A stretch of 6,512 bases of DNA from Actinomycetes bacterium. Its GTDB lineage: Bacteria > Actinomycetota > Actinomycetes > Mycobacteriales > Mycobacteriaceae. A program made the translations under genes and the position numbers. Below the pieces are notes generated by a model, which was given only the letters and a program-made list of their open reading frames with translations, searched no databases and was not told the origin of the DNA. Where the stretch lies: the NCBI GenBank assembly GCA_022600695.1, contig JAHZJY010000031.1, positions 1-6,512 on the forward strand, read 5' to 3'. Shown piece after piece: positions 4,615-6,512 of the stretch (position 1 is its first letter; each line of letters starts with the position of its first letter).

Positions 4615-6512
4615 ATGGCGGTCGTCGATGACCTCGGGCAGCCGGTGGCTGAAGCGTCGGCAGCGCCGGAGGATTTCGGCCGCCAGCCGCCGCAGGACCT
4701 CGCCGCGGAGCAGTCCGTGCTCGGCGGGATGCTGCTGAGCAAGGACGCTATCGCCGACGTGCTCGAGCGCCTGCGCCCGGGCGACTTCTACCGACCCGCC
4801 CACCAGAACGTCTACGACGCGATTCTGGATCTGTACGGTCGCGGTGAGCCTGCCGACGCCGTGACTGTCGCCGCCGAACTGGACCGCCGGGGCCTGTTGC
4901 GCCGGATCGGCGGGGCGCCGTACCTGCACACCCTGATCTCGACGGTACCCACCGCTGCCAACGCCGGTTACTACGCGGGCATCGTGTCCGAGAAGGCGCT
5001 GCTGAGGCGGCTGGTCGAGGCCGGTACCCGGGTGGTGCAGTACGGCTACGCCGGGGCCGAGGGAGCCGATGTCAACGAAGTCGTCGACCGCGCCCAGGCA
5101 GAGATCTACGACGTCACCGAGCGGCGCACCTCGGAGGACTTCGTCGCCCTGGAGACGCTGCTGCAGCCGACGATGGACGAGATCGACGCGATCGCCTCCA
5201 ACGGCGGGATATCCCGCGGTGTGCCGACCGGTTTCACCGAACTCGACGAGGTGACCAACGGCCTGCATCCGGGCCAGATGGTCATCGTGGCGGCGCGGCC
5301 CGGCGTCGGTAAGGCGTTGGCGCTGGACACCCCGCTGCCGACGCCCACCGGATGGACGACCATGGGGGCGGTGCGGGTGGGCGAGGAGTTGGTGGCACCG
5401 GACGGCTATCCCACCCGGGTGGTCGCAGCCACCGAGGTGATGCTCGGGCGGCCCTGCTTCGAAGTCGAGTTCTCCGACGGCACCGTGATCGTTGCCGACG
5501 CCGAGCATCAGTGGCCCACCCGCCGCGGTATCCGCACCACGGCGATGCTGCGGGCCGGGGCCGACCTGGTGACTTCGGCCGGTGTGCGCCAACTTGTCGG
5601 GGCCGGCAGCCCGCTGTCGACGGCGTTCGGGGTCGCTGACGTGCGCCGTGTCGACAGTGTCCCGGTACGGTGCGTCCAGGTCGACGATCCCGACCACCTG
5701 TACCTGGCCGGGCGGTCGATGGTGCCGACTCACAACTCGACCCTCGGCCTGGACTTCATGCGGTCGTGTTCGATCAAGAATCGGATGGCCAGCGTCATCT
5801 TCTCGCTGGAGATGAGCAAGTCCGAGATCGTCATGCGGTTGCTGTCCGCGGAGGCCAAGATCAAGCTCGCCGATATGCGCTCGGGCCGGATGAGCGACGA
5901 CGACTGGACCCGGCTGGCGCGGCGGATGAGCGAGATCAGCGAGGCGCCGCTGTTCATCGACGACTCCCCGAACCTGACCATGATGGAGATCCGTGCCAAG
6001 GCGCGCCGCCTCAGTCAGAAGTCCGACCTGCGACTGATCGTCATCGACTACATGCAGCTGATGACCTCGGGCAAGAAGTTCGAGAGCCGCCAGCAGGAGG
6101 TCTCGGAGTTCTCCCGCAACATCAAGCTCCTCGCCAAGGAGCTCTCGGTTCCGGTGGTGGCGATCAGTCAGCTCAACCGCGGACCGGAGCAGCGCACCGA
6201 CAAGAAGCCGATGGTGTCGGATCTTCGTGAAAGCGGATGCCTGACCGCCAACACCCGGATCCTGCGGGCCGACACCGGAGCCGAGGTCAGCTTCGGTGAG
6301 CTGATGCGCACCGGGGAGCGACCGCTGGTCTGGTCACTCGACGAGCGCAAGCGCATGGTGGCCCGGCCGATGACGAACGTCTTCCCCAGCGGCCGCAAGG
6401 AGGTGTTCACCCTGCGGCTGGCATCCGGCCGGGAGGTGGAGGCCACCGCCAACCATCCCTTCATGACGTTCGACGGTTGGACCCCGTTGGGCGAGCTGAG
6501 CGTCGGTGACCG
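4615..6512 (+). CDS. dnaB: Replicative DNA helicase DnaB with two inteins (3' end beyond window)
   Basis: DnaB is the hexameric ATP-driven helicase of the replication fork. The visible precursor has 632 complete codons. The N-terminal domain spans about 24-130 (QPPQDLAAEQSVLGGMLL, then FYRPAHQNVYDAI), with a linker to about 195. The RecA-like ATPase starts near RGVPTGFTELDEVTNGL. Walker A (ARPGVGK-ST) is interrupted after Lys233 by a 141-residue mini-intein and resumes at Ser375. Past the insertion come the catalytic Glu399 in FSLEMS, Walker B LIVIDYMQL (474-482) and SQLNRG, then DLRESG, after which a second intein begins at Cys542. Without splicing the ATPase cannot form. The ATG is fixed by an in-frame TGA at 4591-4593 and the family N-terminus MAVVDD; GGGAGG (4596-4601) lies 13 bases upstream. 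The gene is monocistronic as far as visible, with an elaborate upstream regulatory region. Confidence 0.97.
   Translation, partial: MAVVDDLGQPVAEASAAPEDFGRQPPQDLAAEQSVLGGMLLSKDAIADVLERLRPGDFYRPAHQNVYDAILDLYGRGEPADAVTVAAELDRRGLLRRIGGAPYLHTLISTVPTAANAGYYAGIVSEKALLRRLVEAGTRVVQYGYAGAEGADVNEVVDRAQAEIYDVTERRTSEDFVALETLLQPTMDEIDAIASNGGISRGVPTGFTELDEVTNGLHPGQMVIVAARPGVGKALALDTPLPTPTGWTTMGAVRVGEELVAPDGYPTRVVAATEVMLGRPCFEVEFSDGTVIVADAEHQWPTRRGIRTTAMLRAGADLVTSAGVRQLVGAGSPLSTAFGVADVRRVDSVPVRCVQVDDPDHLYLAGRSMVPTHNSTLGLDFMRSCSIKNRMASVIFSLEMSKSEIVMRLLSAEAKIKLADMRSGRMSDDDWTRLARRMSEISEAPLFIDDSPNLTMMEIRAKARRLSQKSDLRLIVIDYMQLMTSGKKFESRQQEVSEFSRNIKLLAKELSVPVVAISQLNRGPEQRTDKKPMVSDLRESGCLTANTRILRADTGAEVSFGELMRTGERPLVWSLDERKRMVARPMTNVFPSGRKEVFTLRLASGREVEATANHPFMTFDGWTPLGELSVGD
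5314..5736 (+). other. Class-3-type mini-intein inserted in the DnaB Walker A motif (141 aa, in-frame)
   Basis: The insertion begins with Ala directly after GVGK and ends PTHN before the +1 residue Ser (codon 5737), which restores GVGKSTLG. It lacks the usual Cys/Ser nucleophile at position 1. Instead it shows the class 3 W-C-T set: Trp67 beside His65 (block B, EHQWPT), Cys120 (block F, VRCVQVDD) and Thr139 (block G, PTHN). In class 3 inteins the block F Cys attacks the N-terminal junction to give a branched intermediate, followed by transfer to the +1 residue and Asn cyclisation. At 141 residues there is no room for a homing endonuclease, so it can splice but not home. A second cysteine, Cys48, might pair with Cys120 under oxidation. 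A mini-intein at this site is known in M. smegmatis DnaB. Confidence 0.93.
6238..6512 (+). other. Second DnaB intein, N-terminal part (truncated by window end)
   Basis: After DLRESG the reading frame continues with CLTANTRILRADTG, a standard block A with Cys1 nucleophile. Block B then shows REVEATANHPF, with the conserved His about 70 residues in. This strongly resembles the intein at the same site in M. tuberculosis DnaB, which also starts CLTA, lies after ESG and has an endonuclease-type central region. Here only 91 codons are visible, so the endonuclease, blocks F and G and the C-terminal junction (expected His-Asn then Ser) cannot be judged. It belongs to the normal Cys1 (class 1) type, unlike the mini-intein upstream. 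Confidence 0.93.

Noticed and set aside
4540..5733. Minus-strand open frame of 397 codons across the dnaB start
   Set aside because: It is antisense to dnaB, rich in H, R, G and P as expected from a shadow frame in GC-rich DNA, and shows no domain.
5314..5736. Insertion in Walker A read as a disrupted, pseudogenised dnaB
   Set aside because: The reading frame is intact, junctions restore GVGKSTLG exactly, and splicing motifs (Trp67, Cys120, Thr139-His-Asn) are present, so it is an intein.

Overview
The window is high-GC actinobacterial DNA, almost certainly from a Mycobacterium/Mycolicibacterium species. The gene order (3' end of a class A PBP gene of the ponA1 type, GT-C membrane glycosyltransferase, DJ-1/PfpI protein, rpsF, ssb, rpsR, rplI, dnaB) matches the Rv0050-Rv0058 segment of M. 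tuberculosis, and the rpsF, ssb, rpsR, rplI and dnaB products are recognisably mycobacterial. The dnaB gene carries at least two inteins, an arrangement known from fast-growing mycobacteria. All genes lie on the + strand.

Region 1 (1-2312) is a tightly coupled cell-envelope block. The poly-proline C-terminus of a probable PonA1 stops at 30-32 and overlaps by 4 bp (GTGA) the GTG start of a multi-pass GT87/DUF2029-type membrane protein. The end of that gene overlaps by 32 bp a DJ-1/PfpI-family protein with a Cys100 nucleophile.

Region 2 (2313-4180) is the ribosome/replication operon rpsF (S6)-ssb-rpsR (zinc-type S18)-rplI (L9). It has a short leader containing a GC hairpin, an internal promoter before ssb that resembles the RecA-independent DNA-damage (PafBC-type) motif, and a very strong intrinsic terminator after rplI.

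Region 3 (4181-4614) is about 430 bp of non-coding DNA before dnaB. It holds two short inverted repeats, three same-strand DnaA-box-like 9-mers, a second damage-type promoter motif and a perfect 10-bp inverted repeat straddling that promoter's -10.

Region 4 (4615-6512) is dnaB, the replicative helicase, open to the window end. A 141-residue class-3-type mini-intein splits the Walker A motif between GVGK and S. A second intein with a normal Cys1 begins after DLRESG and is cut by the window edge.

Together, regions 2-4 encode parts of the translation and replication machinery. SSB and DnaB appear to have their own promoters of the same unusual type, which would let both be induced together by DNA damage, while the ribosomal proteins are expressed from an upstream promoter. 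No tRNA, rRNA, CRISPR array or insertion sequence was seen.
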